64,000 nucleotides of DNA. It comes from Delphinus delphis (Eukaryota; Chordata; Mammalia; Artiodactyla; Delphinidae). Each line of letters begins with the position of its first letter. Within the stretch, counting starts at the first letter, position 1. The DNA lies in NCBI RefSeq assembly GCF_949987515.2, contig NC_082689.1, positions 8,113,501 to 8,177,500 on the forward strand. Direction: 5' to 3'. The position numbers and the translations under genes are program-made. Shown here piece after piece: positions 46,380 to 58,244 of this stretch. The notes under the pieces were generated by a model. The model saw only the letters and a list, made by a program, of their open reading frames with translations. It was not told the origin of the DNA and did not search any database.

Positions 46380-46885
46380 GGAGAAATGAGTAAAGGACAA
46401 GAACAAGAAAGTCACAAAGAATAAATGCAATGGTATAATCAGCATATGAAAAATAGCCTCACTGGTAATTAAAAAGATGTAAACTACAACATCAAGGAGA
46501 TAATACTCCCCTCAGTCAGGTAGGTGGCTAATGGAAAAGAATGACAATGTCTATCTAGTGCTATCCAGGGCTGGGAACACATGGTTCGTCACAAGGCACA
46601 CATAGAAGTGATCACCTCAGCAAGGCACCCTGGGCTCCCCTGAGTCTCAGGGGTGGGAAGCGTTTATGCTCTTGGCACCTGTAACTCACTCGGGCTCTGG
46701 CACCCTGGCGCCCTGTTGTGAAGCTCCGGCTTGCACAGGTTGGAGGGATGTAACTGAGCAAAGCTTTCTGGAGGAGTAGCTTGGTTCCCTGTGGCAATGG
46801 CCTTTAAAATCCAAACTACTCTGAATCTCAAACATTCCACTTCGAGGAATTTTTCCTAAAGCAGTTATCAGACAATTGAGTGAAG
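46380..46885 (+). mobile_element. L1 ORF2 fragments, sense, diverged
   Basis: 'gagaaatgagtaaaggacaa', 'gaaaaatagcctcactggta' and 'aaacattccacttcgaggaa' are in ORF2 3' order with unrelated sequence between them. At 47,340-47,440 a further phrase ('ttatttataataaaagacaa') may belong to the same relic. Confidence 0.5.
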
Positions 46886-47489
46886 GAATTATAACCAGAA
46901 GAGCCAATCTTCATGCCTCCACGTTCTCAGGCAAGGTGCCCCCATTCTCCCAGAAGCCAACCAGGAAGCCATGTCAAAATTCACAACCAGGCATGTGGTT
47001 TCTTTAAGGCTGACCTCCGAGAGGCTGTCTTTGCTGCTTGAAACCCTTCCCCAACCTTCCCTCCACGCTCACAGGAATGGGGCCAGTTTTTAGTTATTTT
47101 TCTCTTATTTATTGCCCATCTCCCCACAGAACAAAAGCTCTATGAAGTCAGAGATGCAGTCCAGGAGTTCCAAGGGGTGATCAGCAGCGGGATAGTGACC
47201 TGAGGCCCCAGGAGCCAAATGAGCGCTGAGGAGCTACAGTGTTAAACTGACCCAGGTGGGTGAAGGACCACGCGCTCGCCTCCCAAACATGCTAGAGGAA
47301 GGTGACAACCTGCGAAAACAGAAGCGTGACTTCTGTGTTATGTGTGTGTAAACCCCTGCGTGAACAGGGATTTTTTTCACAGGGTTATTTATAATAAAAG
47401 ACAATACTGGATGACCCTTTACAAATTGACATCCACAGGTGGAATTCAAAACAAGGGAGTAGCATTATTCTTATTGACAACTATTCCAG
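46886..47489. other. Unassigned intergenic DNA
   Basis: No gene seen. Partly L1-like at its right end. Confidence 0.35.
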
Positions 47490-47995
47490 GTAGCCAGTGC
47501 TGAGTAACAAGCCACTCCCAAGCTTGTAGCTTAGACAACAGCAGCATTTATTTTCCTCACCAATCTGCAGTCTGCAAGGGCTGGGCAGGGAGACCTCGTC
47601 TCTGCTCCATTTGGCCCTTGCCTTGAAGGCTGGATGCTGGAATCACCTGAAGGCTCACTCACTCCCAGGTGGCACCTGTACTCTGAAGACCCTTTGGGCA
47701 TCTCTCTCCCTCCTTCTTTCTCTCCTCTGCTCCAGCCCTTGCCCCTCCAGGCGACGGTCCAGCAGGGTAGCTTCAGCAAAGCCAAGGGACCCCAAGGCAT
47801 GCATCCCATGAAAGACAGAGCTGCATGGAAGCTGCGTCGCCTTTTCTAATCCAGCTTCAGATGTCATTCAGCATCACTTCTGCCACATCCTATTCAATAG
47901 AAGTGTGTCACTGAGACAGGCCCACATTCAAGGGTAAGGGAATTGGGCTCTCTCTTTTGTGGGAGGAGTGTCCAAAAATTTGTAGACATATTTTA
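47490..47995 (+). repeat. Old interspersed repeat, family X, copy 3
   Basis: 'gtgctgagtaacaagccact' and 'ttgtagcttagacaacagca' correspond to the opening of copies 1 and 2. The right end ('acccacattcaagggtaagg'-like, 'ggaggagtgtccaaaaattt') extends beyond them. Confidence 0.6.
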
Positions 47996-48194
47996 AAACC
48001 ACCACAGCATGGAAAGACGTTCACAATACATTAAGAGAAAAAAGCAAATTACAGAACAGTGTGAACAGCCTGGCAGAGCTAGTAGCCCCTTTGCTGTCCA
48101 ACCACACCTAGTCCCAGGACCTAAACCCGGCCACCTCAAGCCTCCCTGCCTCCCAGCCTCTGGAGGTGCGGCCATGCCTGAGCTTCAGGCTTAG

Positions 48195-48368
48195 TCTCGG
48201 AGTGGGATCTGGATATAAACCCAGCTCCATCATGTCGTTACTCAGAGCTGTTTCCTTAGGAGTAAAACCAGAGTTATAACAGAACCGACCTTAGAGTTGC
48301 TGTGAGGGTCCAGTGAGCTACCCTAAAAGCATTTAACCCAGCACCTGGCACATAACAAGTGCTCAAGT
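48195..48368 (+). mobile_element. MIR SINE remnant
   Basis: 'tctggatataaacccagctc', 'catcatgtcgttactcagag', 'agagttgctgtgagggtcca' and 'cagcacctggcacataacaa' then 'gtgctcaa' are in MIR order. Confidence 0.85.
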
Positions 48369-48857
48369 GCTGTGGCTCCACCTACACAAGCCTCGCCTGG
48401 TGGAGGCTACACAACTGGAGCCAAGCCCCTGGTGAACAGCTTGCGGCAATGACAGGATGCCGCGCCACTGCTGTAAGCCCCCAAACGGCGAAGTGCGACT
48501 CCCACTCCCCGGAGCTCTGGGTAAGCAAAGACGCCACCCTCCATCCACAGCAGGACCAGATTGTGCGTCCGCTAGTTCCCTCCCATAGGACAGGCATTGT
48601 TCTGCGTGCTGAGCACCCCACCACGCAACGCAGACAGCAGAGGAGAGCACAGCCCCTGCCCTGGAAGAGTTCACACTCTGGCAGCGGGTGCAGATGACTG
48701 AACACAGGGCTATACTGTAGGCAACAGGCGGGGGCACAGAAAACGATGTGGGGCACCAAACGTGCAGAGGGAGGCACTATCCTCGGCAGCGAGAGGTTAC
48801 AATAGGGCTTCATGGACGAGCATGTGCCAGGTGGACGAGGAGGAGGGGAGGCAGGAA
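48369..48857. other. Unassigned GC-rich intergenic DNA
   Basis: Open frames of up to ~213 codons run across this part on the minus strand and a duplicated segment to the right. They show no conserved domain and overlap a MIR remnant, so I do not call a gene. Confidence 0.4.
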
Positions 48858-48953
48858 ACCCAGGCAGACGGTACAGAGGCACAGAGGTCATACGGGCAGA
48901 TGGGCACCCAGGCAAACGGTACAGAGGCACAGAGGTCATACGGGCAGACGGCA
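48858..48953. repeat. 48-bp tandem duplication (two copies)
   Basis: ACCCAGGCAGACGGTACAGA starts at 48,858 and, with one change (GCAAACGG), again at 48,906, and the whole 48-bp unit repeats. Only a few substitutions separate the copies, so the duplication is fairly recent. Confidence 0.9.
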
Positions 48954-49475
48954 TGGCGCTTCTGAACAACCGTTCAGGGAGACTGGAGACTTGGGGTGAG
49001 GAGAAGAGGGACACGTGACACACAGCTCGAGGGATTTCTCAAGCTCTGACAAACTTGGACTTCATGGAGGGGAGGACGCTGGAGGGTGTGCAGCAAGGAC
49101 TAACACTGAAAGAGGACTTGGGAGGCAGGGGGAGGCTGCACTGTCTGCAGGAGAGGCTGCAGCCATAGACAGGGAAGTACGGAGGGGCTGAGAGACGAGG
49201 GAGGCACAGGGGGGAGCGGGGGAAGGGAAAGGCAAGGAGGTGAGGGTGCAGGGCTTGGGGAGGAGGGAGGACCAGCCAGCACAGGGATAGAACACTGGGA
49301 CGTGGCAGATTTGGGCTTGCAGAGCTATCAGCCTATTTCCTGGGGTCCACGTTGTTGAAAGATCTCCATTTTAACCCGAAAGCATCAAGATAGAGGGTTC
49401 TGAAATGAAGTGTGCCAAGATCCTGACCACCAGTGGAACCCAAACATCTACAACAAAAATACGAACATCAGTTAA
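48954..49475. other. Unassigned purine-rich intergenic DNA
   Basis: G/A-rich in 49,080-49,300. No gene. Confidence 0.35.
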
Positions 49476-49477
49476 CA

Positions 49478-49612
49478 ACCACTAACACCTGTGCTCATGG
49501 CAAGTCTGGCTTTGCCTCCTGTAATCCTCACAATCCCCCTTAGAAGGGGTGTTACTATTGTGCTCCCTTTGCAGAAGAGGGAAGAGGCCAGAGCGGAAGG
49601 TCACACTGCCTG
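49478..49612 (-). mobile_element. MIR SINE remnant, antisense
   Basis: 'cctgtaatcctcacaatccc' then 'tactattgtgctccctttgc' and 'agaagagggaagaggccaga' are antisense MIR core. Confidence 0.65.
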
Positions 49613-50014
49613 CTACAGGTCTCTTTCCCCTAACCATCAGGACACACTGCCTCTCACTGGCTCTGCTTCACCCAAGACTTCAGGTGTTCAAGAAACTTGT
49701 CAGGTGACTGAAGGGCGCTTTCCCTGCACCATCAGTCACCATTCAGATTCACAGCTCATTCTGAATGGCCAGCAGCACAGCATGACCACTGCTTTAGTGG
49801 GAACACCCTGGTGTATTTACCGAAATGACAATGTGGTCCCTGGACTTACTATACATAGTACTTTATCACGTTAAGGAAGCATCTTTTCCTTAGCTTCCTA
49901 AGAGATTTTATTAGGATTGTATATCTAACTTTAGAGAATTCTTTTCATCTATATTCATAAACCAGATTAAGAGAAAAAAACCTATCTTTGTTAGATTTTG
50001 GTAATAAGGCTCAA
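49613..50014. other. Unassigned intergenic DNA
   Basis: Nothing nameable in 400 bp. Confidence 0.35.
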
Positions 50015-50022
50015 CTAGAAAC

Positions 50023-50140
50023 TTTTTTTTTTTTTTTTTGGCCGCATGAGGCAGCTTACAGGATCTTAGTTCCCTGACCAGGGATCAAACAAACCCGGGC
50101 CCTCGGCAGAGTCTTAGCCACTGGACCACCAGGGGATTCC
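50023..50140 (-). mobile_element. tRNA-derived SINE, short CHR/Bov-tA-like variant, antisense
   Basis: A T-run, 'ggccgcatgaggcagcttac', 'gttccctgaccagggatcaa' and 'ccactggaccaccaggggat' are the reverse complement of the variant at 8,478. The direct repeat CTAGAAAC at 50,015-50,022 and 50,141-50,148 marks the insertion. Confidence 0.88.
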
Positions 50141-50154
50141 CTAGAAACATTTTT

Positions 50155-50358
50155 GTGTGTGTGTGTGTGGTACGCGGGCCTCTCACTGCTGTGGCCTGTC
50201 CCGTTGCGGAGCACGGGTTCCGGACGCGCAGGCTCAGCGGCCATGGCTCACGGGCCCAGCCGCTCCGTGGCACGTGGGATCCCCCCGGACCGGGGCACGA
50301 ACCCGTGTCCCCTGCATCGGCAGGCGGACTCTCAACCACTGCGCCACCAGGGAAGCCC
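50155..50358 (-). mobile_element. CHR-type SINE, short form, antisense, beside another SINE
   Basis: 'ggtacgcgggcctctcactg' through 'gccaccagggaagccc', preceded by a (TG)n tract instead of poly(T). The direct repeat GAAACATTTTT is at 50,144-50,154 and 50,359-50,369, so this element used a target overlapping the duplication made by the previous SINE. Confidence 0.93.
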
Positions 50359-50369
50359 GAAACATTTTT

Positions 50370-51045
50370 TTTTAATTGAGTTTTCCATTCCTTCTTTTTT
50401 TACAAAAACCTGTTTAGCCTATGATGATGAAAGGAATCACCGAATCCTTTAATAACAAGAATTCCCCCAGCAAACAACATGAACCCAGAGGCTTGTTAGA
50501 TACATCCTCAGGAGCTTTTACATTTCATTTCTTGATTTTTAGCCAGTTCCAGTATTTTATTTCTTGAGTGAATTACAGTCACTCAATTTTCCAGAAAATT
50601 CTTTTTATCATTGAATTTCAGATAGATTGATAGTGGGTAACATCTTACAGTTTTAAAATCCTAACTGTTCCCTTTATTCATTTATTGTCTTTTATTAATT
50701 AGATTTTCCAGGTATATATCTTTTTCATTATTTAAAAAACCCCTTAGACTAACTTTTGATCTTGCCGGTTAATTTGTTTCTGCATTTATCTTCATCATTT
50801 CCTTCCATATACTTTCCTTAATCTTGTATTTTTTAGCTTTCTTTGGCTGCCTTCCTAGTATATAATGGGTATCCAAAGAGTATACTGAATGAATGAATGA
50901 ATGTTCAAAGACGTGAAGTGGCAGAAAAATGGGAAAAGGATGGGTTCAAAAAATATAAAAATAGAATTGTCAGGATGTGGTGAATCAGACACAGGGTAGG
51001 GAGGAGTTAAGGATGAACCCCAAGTTCTGGCTCAGGTAACTGTTT
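50370..51045. other. Unassigned AT-rich intergenic DNA
   Basis: About 670 bp, AT-rich, with a short (GAAT)n at about 50,887. It may be old LINE. No gene. Confidence 0.35.
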
Positions 51046-51046
51046 T

Positions 51047-51425
51047 ATGGACTGAATTATCTTCTCCCCAAACTCATATATGTTGAAGCTCTAACCCCAA
51101 TGCAACTGTATCTGGGGCTAGGCCTTTAAAGAAGTAATTAAGGTTAAATGAAGTCATAAAGGTGGGGCCCTAATCCAATATGACTGATGTCCTTATAAGA
51201 GGAGGAAGAGACACCAGGGATGCACATGCTCAGAGAAAAGACCATGTGAGGACACAGTGAGAAGGTGGCATCTGCACTCAAGGAGAGAGGCCTCAGGAGA
51301 CACCAAACCTGCCAACACCTTGATCCTGGACTTCCCAGCCTCCAGAACTGTGAGGGAATAAGCTTCTGTTGTTTAAGCCCCCTGGTCTGTGGTGTTTTGT
51401 TATGGAAGCCCTATAAAATAATACA
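51047..51425 (+). mobile_element. ERVL-MaLR LTR (MLT1-like), sense
   Basis: 'atggactgaattatcttctc', 'caaactcatatatgttgaag', 'ctctaaccccaatgcaact', 'gtccttataagaggaggaag', 'cagcctccagaactgtgagg' and 'ggtgttttgttatggaagcc' give the complete order of an MLT1-type solitary LTR. No internal viral gene is present. Confidence 0.9.
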
Positions 51426-52317
51426 CTTGGTGAACTGTGGGCACCATTTGCTGACTATGTAAGCAGACCTGGGAGACAGCAAGTAGAAATGCCCAGTTGT
51501 CTGTTGACCATACATGTTGGCAGAATGAGCCAGAGATAGAGATTTGGGTGTTATAAATGGAAGTGGAACACCATGGGATGTTTACACAGAAGTAAAATAA
51601 GACAGTCACAATGAAACTCCAGCAGACATCTCCACAGGACTCTAAAGGAAGAGACGCCCCTGAAGAAATTTTAGAATAGGCAGAAAAACACATGGAAAAC
51701 CTAGAGAGATTATTGGGGCCGTGAAAACTAAGAGAAGAACACATAAAGAAGTGGACTCAACATTGCCAATTGTAACGTAAAGATCAAGCCAAATAAAGAC
51801 CAAAAAGGTTAGCAAGTTGGAGATCTATGGTCTCCTTGACAAGAAAACCATCAGCAGATGGCTGGCAGTAGGAGTCATGTGGCAAAGGGTTCAGGTGTGG
51901 ATGAGGGAGGAGGTAGAGACAGAAAGGGTAGACAACTCTCAGGAAGCTTGTTTGATAAGAAGAAAAAAAGTGGTGGCTGCAAAGGGACATCAGGCTCAGG
52001 GAGGGTCTCCTTAACGTGTAAAGTTCTCCATCACATACAGCCACTAGAGGAGAGGCCAAAGACACGAGTGAAAACCCTTGGGAGAAGAGGTGAGGCAGAT
52101 CAATACCACACAGGTGGACAAACGACACTCCCATGGAAGGAGGGTTGCCGTTTCCACTGTGATAAGAACAAAAGTGTAAAGGGTGGATGTAGATGATTCT
52201 GTAGGTGGAAGACAGAAACTGACAGTTTCCCCACCTAGTGTGATTTTCACTCTGAAGTAGTAATAGTCATCTGCTTAGAGTGAGAGGTATGGAGTAACTG
52301 GTTTTAAAAAAACAGGG
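51426..52317. other. Unassigned intergenic DNA
   Basis: About 0.9 kb, no gene or nameable repeat. Confidence 0.35.
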
Positions 52318-52662
52318 AGGGCTTCCCTGGTGGCGCAATGGTTAAGAATCCGCCTGCCAATGCAGGGGACACGGGTCTGGGAAGATCCCACATGCCGTGA
52401 AGCAACTAAGCCCGTGAGCCACAACTACTGAGCCTGTGCTCTAGAGCCCGCGAGCCACACCTGCTGAGCCCACGCGCCACAACTACTGAGCCCGCGTGCC
52501 TAGAGCCCGTGCTCCGCAACAAGAGAAGCCACCGCAATGAGAAGCCCGCACACCGCAACTAAGAGCAGCCCCCGCTCGCCGCAACTAGAGAAAGCCCGCA
52601 TGCAGCAACGAAGACCCAAGACAGCCAAAAATTAAATAAATTAATTTAAAAAAACAAAAGAA
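52318..52662 (+). mobile_element. CHR-type SINE, long form, with a B-box deletion
   Basis: Starts 'gggcttccctggtggcgcaa' and is long form throughout, but the segment carrying 'ttcgagccctggtc' is missing: 'acacgggt' joins directly to 'ctgggaagatccc'. That removes most of the pol III B box, so this copy is unlikely to be transcribed. An added 'acctgctgagcc' repeat lies in the body. Confidence 0.93.
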
Positions 52663-53360
52663 CAGTGAAACTTAACAGCTATAGGGAATGAATGAGAGCT
52701 GACAAGGGGCATATGACGTGATGGCCCAACAGCTCTGAGGAGCCAGTTTAGAGACGAGTGTAGTGGCACCACCCTGCGGTTGTGTGATTTCTCCAGCGGT
52801 TGTATGAGGGTGTTGTATGAGGCCCCAATCTCTTTAGATCTTCCTGTGTTTCTCTGCCTGTTCTAAAATTTCTTCACGGGCATCACTTCCTTTAGAACCC
52901 AGCTGAAGGTATTTGCTAGGGTTCTGCTGTGACCTTCTTATTTTACTTCTATACATTCTCCATAGGTTATATGATTCACCCCCATGGTTCCAGCCCATTT
53001 CCTATGACTCAAAAGTTTGTAAAGGTAACTAACTGGATGAATCCATAGTAGGGTTTTGCTAGGAAAAAGCAATGTAAAGACAGGCACAAATGACCCCAAG
53101 AAGATCTGGGCTGCCTCCTATCTTGGCTCTCCCCATCACTGCATTGTGGGTTTCATCCTTAACCAAAGGACAACAGTTCTCATCCCTAATAGACCCAACA
53201 TTCTTTTTTTATAATGAACACGCATTATACCCACTTTTATTGCCCTGAGGTCATTATAAATAACCTGCTTAACAGACATAGGTTTAAAAGATCCATTTAA
53301 TGCCCTCAGGGTAATGTAAAGGAAATGTAAAATGAAATTTATAATAAAAAATATATTTCA
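52663..53360. other. Unassigned intergenic DNA
   Basis: About 700 bp between two SINEs with no gene. Confidence 0.35.
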
Positions 53361-53706
53361 GGGCTTCCCTGGTGGCGCAGTGTTAAGAATCTGCCTGCCA
53401 ATGCAGGGGACACGGGTTCGAGCCCTGGTCCGGGAAGATCCCACATGCCATAGAGCAGCTAAGCCCGTGAGCCACAGCTGCTGAGCCTGCGCTCTAAAGC
53501 CCATGAGCCACAACTACTGAGCCCACGTGCTACAACTACTGAAGCCTGCACGCCTAGAGCCTGTGCTCCACAACAAGAGAAGCCACTGCAATGAGAAGCC
53601 TGTACACTGCAACAAAGAGTAGCCCCCGCTCGCCCCAACTAGAGAACGCCTATGCGCAGCAACGAAGACCCAATGCAGCCAAAAATAAATTTTTTAAATA
53701 TATACA
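53361..53706 (+). mobile_element. CHR-type SINE, long form
   Basis: A long form with an intact B box and duplicated 'acaactactgagcc' body. TATATTTCA at 53,352-53,360 and 53,707-53,715 is a probable target-site duplication. The A box has lost a base ('cgcagtgttaag'). Confidence 0.93.
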
Positions 53707-53919
53707 TATATTTCAATCTGTAAATCTCAAGCATAACTACAAGAAAAGAATTAATAAAGCAGTCAGATGTTCATGGCTGTATACAGATCCCCAGGAAGAC
53801 AGGTACAATCAAGTACTGAGCAGGGTATGCTATACTTGAAACTCAAACACAGGAGCACTGTGACATTCCATCAGGTCCAGTAAAAATCAGCCAATTGCTA
53901 CATTAAAAAAACAAAAAGT

Positions 53920-54129
53920 GGGCTTCCCTGGTGGCACAGTGGTTGAGAGTCCGCCTGCCGATGCAGGGGACGCGGCTTCGTGCCCCGGTCCGGGAAGATC
54001 CCACATGCCACGGTGCGGCTGGGCCCGTGAGCCATGGCCGCTGAGCCTGCGCGTCCGGGGCCTGTGCTCCGCAGCGGGAGAGGCCACAGCAGTGAGAGGC
54101 CCGCGTACCGCAAAAAAAAAAAAAAAAAA
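53920..54129 (+). mobile_element. CHR-type SINE, short form
   Basis: 'gggcttccctggtggcacag', short-form core with high CpG retention, poly(A) tail to 54,129. Young-looking copy. Confidence 0.95.
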
Positions 54130-54945
54130 GTTTTGAAGTCTCAAGCTATGAGAATAACGACTTTTAAGTACAAAAACTGGAATGTGGTTTGGTTTCAGGC
54201 AACCCAGCACATGAAAGATAGAGCAAACAGCAAATACGTAAAGTATCACAAGCTGTTTGTCATATTAGCTTCTTTGATAACTACCCTTTCCTGCCACTCT
54301 AAAGTTTGGGGATGGAAATCCGTGGCCAGTGGTGGTCATCTTGGATTTGGAACACAACAGCCTGTACCTGGGGGCTTTGACCACCTCCCTAATGTTACCC
54401 AAGAAGAACCATAAAGCCTCTCATCTGGAAAGAGAGTAAAGAAGGCCAAACAGGCCCTCAGGGAGCAGACAGCTTAGAGTAGCCAGAGCCAGGCGGTAAG
54501 CACTGCTACCAAGCAAACTGTTCATACTGCAGTGTCTCCCTCCTGACCTAAGATGCTTCCCTGTTGCTGAGGACACCTCTTCTGAACACTGTATTTTTAT
54601 GTCAAACACCTATGCACATTTCAGACCCAAGCCCAGCTGTCACAGCATACTAGACGGGAAACTGCAGAGCTCGGAGGCCAGGCCTCCTACCAGAGTCCGA
54701 CAGAGCAAAGAACATTCCAGCTGTTCCCACAATTCCTGGAGCCCCACTGCCACACTCTCTGCTTCCATATAAAGGGGCTGGGTGGGTTTGGGAAGCAGAG
54801 GCTGCGATGTGTTGGGTGTCAGTTAAGAGCAAGATGAGCCCTCAGAGGAATAAGCAGCTAGAAGGGTACCAAGGGTCAGTCTGGGGAGCAAACTCTAAAT
54901 CAGAATGCAACACAGAGAAGATGGCAGGGCACATAAGTAAGGAGA
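54130..54945. other. Unassigned intergenic DNA
   Basis: About 0.8 kb, no gene signal. Confidence 0.35.
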
Positions 54946-54949
54946 TCCA

Positions 54950-55135
54950 GGAGGCTTCGTTTTACCACTGAACACCAGGGTACTTCTCACATGTAAAGTG
55001 AGGATGACTGTAACAATACTTACCCTTACCAACCTCAGGAGATTGTTTGGTGGAAGGGATTCAATGACTTATTGTAGATGAAGACATTCTGTACAGCACT
55101 TTATGAATGTTGTTCTTATTACTGTCATTACTCTT
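54950..55135 (+). mobile_element. MIR SINE remnant
   Basis: 'cacatgtaaagtgaggatga', 'gtaacaatacttaccctta' and 'tattgtagatg' are in MIR order, with the 3' part 'ctttatgaatgttgttctta' beyond. Diverged. Confidence 0.6.
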
Positions 55136-55830
55136 TTTTAAGGAACAGCAGACCCATGGAGAAGGTGAACCTAGAGCTTCCTAGGGCCTGGGGCAGTCAA
55201 ACAACTAGTGGTCACACATTTCATACCAGTGAGTCACGCTTCCTACCTAGTCCACTCCCCAGTGGGAAAGATAAGGATGGAAGACCACTTGCAAGAGTGA
55301 GAGTGACTGTTTTGTGTCTGGAAAGAATAGCTGGAAAAACCTATAAGGCTGGGAGGTGTTTTTGAGAAATACGTTTCCAAAAATTTCCCCAAAATGTGTT
55401 CCACTAAATATTACCAAAAAAGGATTTGGTGGTGAAATCAGTGTTGGGAACAGGCTTCCTCCCCCAGGCCTTCTTTGAGACCTTAACAATGAATTTCCAG
55501 TGAGGATATGGGATGCAGGATGTGCCGAATTTATTTAACAACAGAACCCCTTTTCCACAGAGCATCTATCAAAGGGTTTCATGAAACATACTTTGGGAAT
55601 TAAACCCTCCAGCTGGGCATAATGTTATATGGGGACATAAATCATAAAAAGGGAAACAAGAGTATTTTGTTAACATTTGATCAATGGTAGGCAGCTGTTG
55701 GACATTTTGGAAAAAGGAGAAATCCATTTTTTAACCATGGCACTGAAACAGTATCACATTTTCCCTGAACCACCCTAATTCTAGCCCCTCAAGATCTACC
55801 AGCTATGCAACCTCACATTCCACAGTCACA
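55136..55830. other. Unassigned intergenic DNA
   Basis: No gene or nameable repeat in about 700 bp. It lies just beyond the proposed 3' end of the minus-strand gene. Confidence 0.35.
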
Positions 55831-57101
55831 TACATTAAATCTACTTTTATTTTGTTTTCTAAAATGTGCTTTTTCTCTCTTTAATATCAGTCCAGGACCT
55901 CCACTTCCCCTTAAAAAAAAAAAAAAACACCACCACACACACACATACACACACCCCACCCTCCAACCAGGTGAAACTCCCCGGCGATTAGTCTATAACA
56001 AATATTGACACGAGGGGGGAAAAAAGCATGTTGAAATGTATTAGAATCAGAACCTGTACAAAAAAAAAAAAAAAAAATTAAAATATAACCTGAAACTGTT
56101 CAAGTTCAGAAAGGCTAGTCAAGTCCTTTTCTCTTGCCAGGAGAATGCCATCATCAGAGGGCTCTGGGTCACCAGCCAGGGAGGGTGGGAAGAAAGAAAC
56201 AGAAGCAGCAACAGATCCTTCACCAGATAGAGGGGCCTCAACACCACCATCCCACCACGGATGCAGCCGGGAAGAATTAAAGATCTCGGGAGAACAAGTG
56301 TTGGCAGACAACCCCAGTGGGCAGCCGGGGCCTTGACACCAAAAACCAGTCTGAGTAGTCAGAGGCAGCAGGGAGCGAGGCCAGCAGAGAACACCAAGCC
56401 GGAAGAAACTTCCGCCACCCAGCAGACCCGCAGTGACCCCTACAGGTGCTCAAATTCCAGAGGTTAATCAGCCCGGTGCTCCCAACTAATGAGAGACTGG
56501 AGCTGGGCGTAAGAGGCTGAAAACCCGCAGGTTTAGTAAACATAGCCCAGCATCACATCCCTCCATGGCCTGATCTGAGCTGCCAACAAGGGATAAGGCA
56601 GGAGAGGGAGAACAAAGCATTCTGATACCTGGCTAGAGCGCCTGCACCATGGTGGGCACTGTGGCACATGGGGCTGGAGAAGGAGTGCCTCCCGTCACTC
56701 AGAGAGGGGCCTCCTTCGCAGTCATCCCTGTGGGCCAGTTAAAGCTGCTTCCAGCTTATGACCAGCCTGACAAAATGACACGAAGCAAAAGAAAAACTGG
56801 GAGGGATACAAGCCCTTAGACAGAGACAAGAACCTCCTGGAGGGAAGCTGGGCAGTGTCTGGCCCTGTTGGGATGGCATCCGTGGAGCCCCTGAGTCTGA
56901 AGGGAGCAACTGGGGAAGAGGGAGTGGGAGAGGGAAGGGAGTTAACGGTTCTTCTGGAACAGTACCAATGTGGGGGGAGGCGCTGGTGAGGGCATGGGCA
57001 GGTCTGGAACTCATGGAAGGTAGACAGGGGAGGAAATAGGCCCTTGGTGTCCCCTCCCCACCTGACCCAGGCCTGGTGAGTGCCAGCTGCCCCAGCCGGC
57101 C
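55831..57101 (-). other. Probable 3' UTR of the minus-strand gene
   Basis: Directly downstream of the stop codon at 57,102. About 1.27 kb contain none of the SINEs that pack the rest of the region, as expected for a transcribed 3' UTR. A minus-strand AATAAA (plus strand tttatt at 55,847-55,852) and an ATTAAA near 55,881 are candidate polyadenylation signals. A (CA)n tract lies at 55,926-55,958. The 3' limit is a guess. Confidence 0.45.
55926..55958. repeat. (CA)n-type microsatellite
   Basis: A poly(A) run then CACCACCACACACACACACA with ATACACACAC, a simple repeat that is probably length-variable. Confidence 0.85.
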
Positions 57102-57287
<186 letters not shown>

Positions 57288-57829
57288 TCAGCTTGTAAGC
57301 GCCAGAAACTCACTGCAACTTGTTTTCGCTATAAGGGGGGCCACTCAAGGGAAGAAGCCAGAATCCTCTGCAAGAAAATCTGAGATTATCTTCAGAAACT
57401 CAGATGAGGAGAAACAAGCAGGGGCTGCTCATGGAAGATACATGGAAATGAGTCAAGTAAAAAAGTGGAACTAATGCTTTCTTGGTTGAAAATGGGGAAT
57501 AAGCCAAGTGGTAGTGGACCATTTGGCAAAAAGGTACAACACAGCAAGTGAAAGAAAGCACTGGTTAAAATGGCCATAGAAAAAGAAAGGGTGACACAAG
57601 ATGCTATACTCAGCTCATTACTGTTCACATATGCAACCACAGATATTTTCACCAGAACTTTGGGAATACAATTCCCGAATTCCCACGAGCCCTTCTTGAA
57701 TAAGCAACTAGAGGATAAACTTCAGCCAACTAAGTGACAAATGACAAAAAATGTAGTAAAAGAAAAATGCGACCACAGTACTGTTTTCAGCATTCCTTTC
57801 TTCGATTAACAGAGAGGCTCCGAAATATT

Positions 57830-58170
57830 TAAGCAACTCCTAAGCATATCCTATGCAATATCTGTGTACTGCTCTAGGATGAATGTTCTACCATTTTTTA
57901 ATTAGTTCCCAGTTTGTTTTTCACTTATGTATGGTGCTCCTGTGAACAGCCCCCCATGTTTACCTTTGCATACTTTTGTGAACACCTGTGGAGGACATAT
58001 TCCTAGAATTGAGCTTTCCACATCAAAGGGTTTACACATTCTACTTTAGTAACGATTGCCATACTGCCTTCTGAAAAATGATTGTACCAACTTGTCCTTC
58101 TACCAATCGTGTACTCCTGTGCCCGTATTTATACACATTCCCCAACACCAATTCTAATGGACTGTTCATG
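57830..58170 (-). mobile_element. L1-like fragment, antisense
   Basis: 'tttttcacttatgtatggtg', 'cctagaattgagctttccac', 'tcaaagggtttacacattct', 'gattgccatactgccttctg' and 'ccaacttgtccttctaccaa' follow antisense L1 order. Diverged. Confidence 0.6.
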
Positions 58171-58244
58171 CCTTTGCCCTTCATCTAGTTGAGGTGTATT
58201 GGTGCAGAGTGAGGTGTATGTTTGTCGGTAAGAAAGTAAAGGCG

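Noticed and set aside
48382..49023. A 213-codon minus-strand open frame
   Set aside because: It runs through a tandem duplication. Its repeated residues come from the 48-bp unit, and no known domain is visible.
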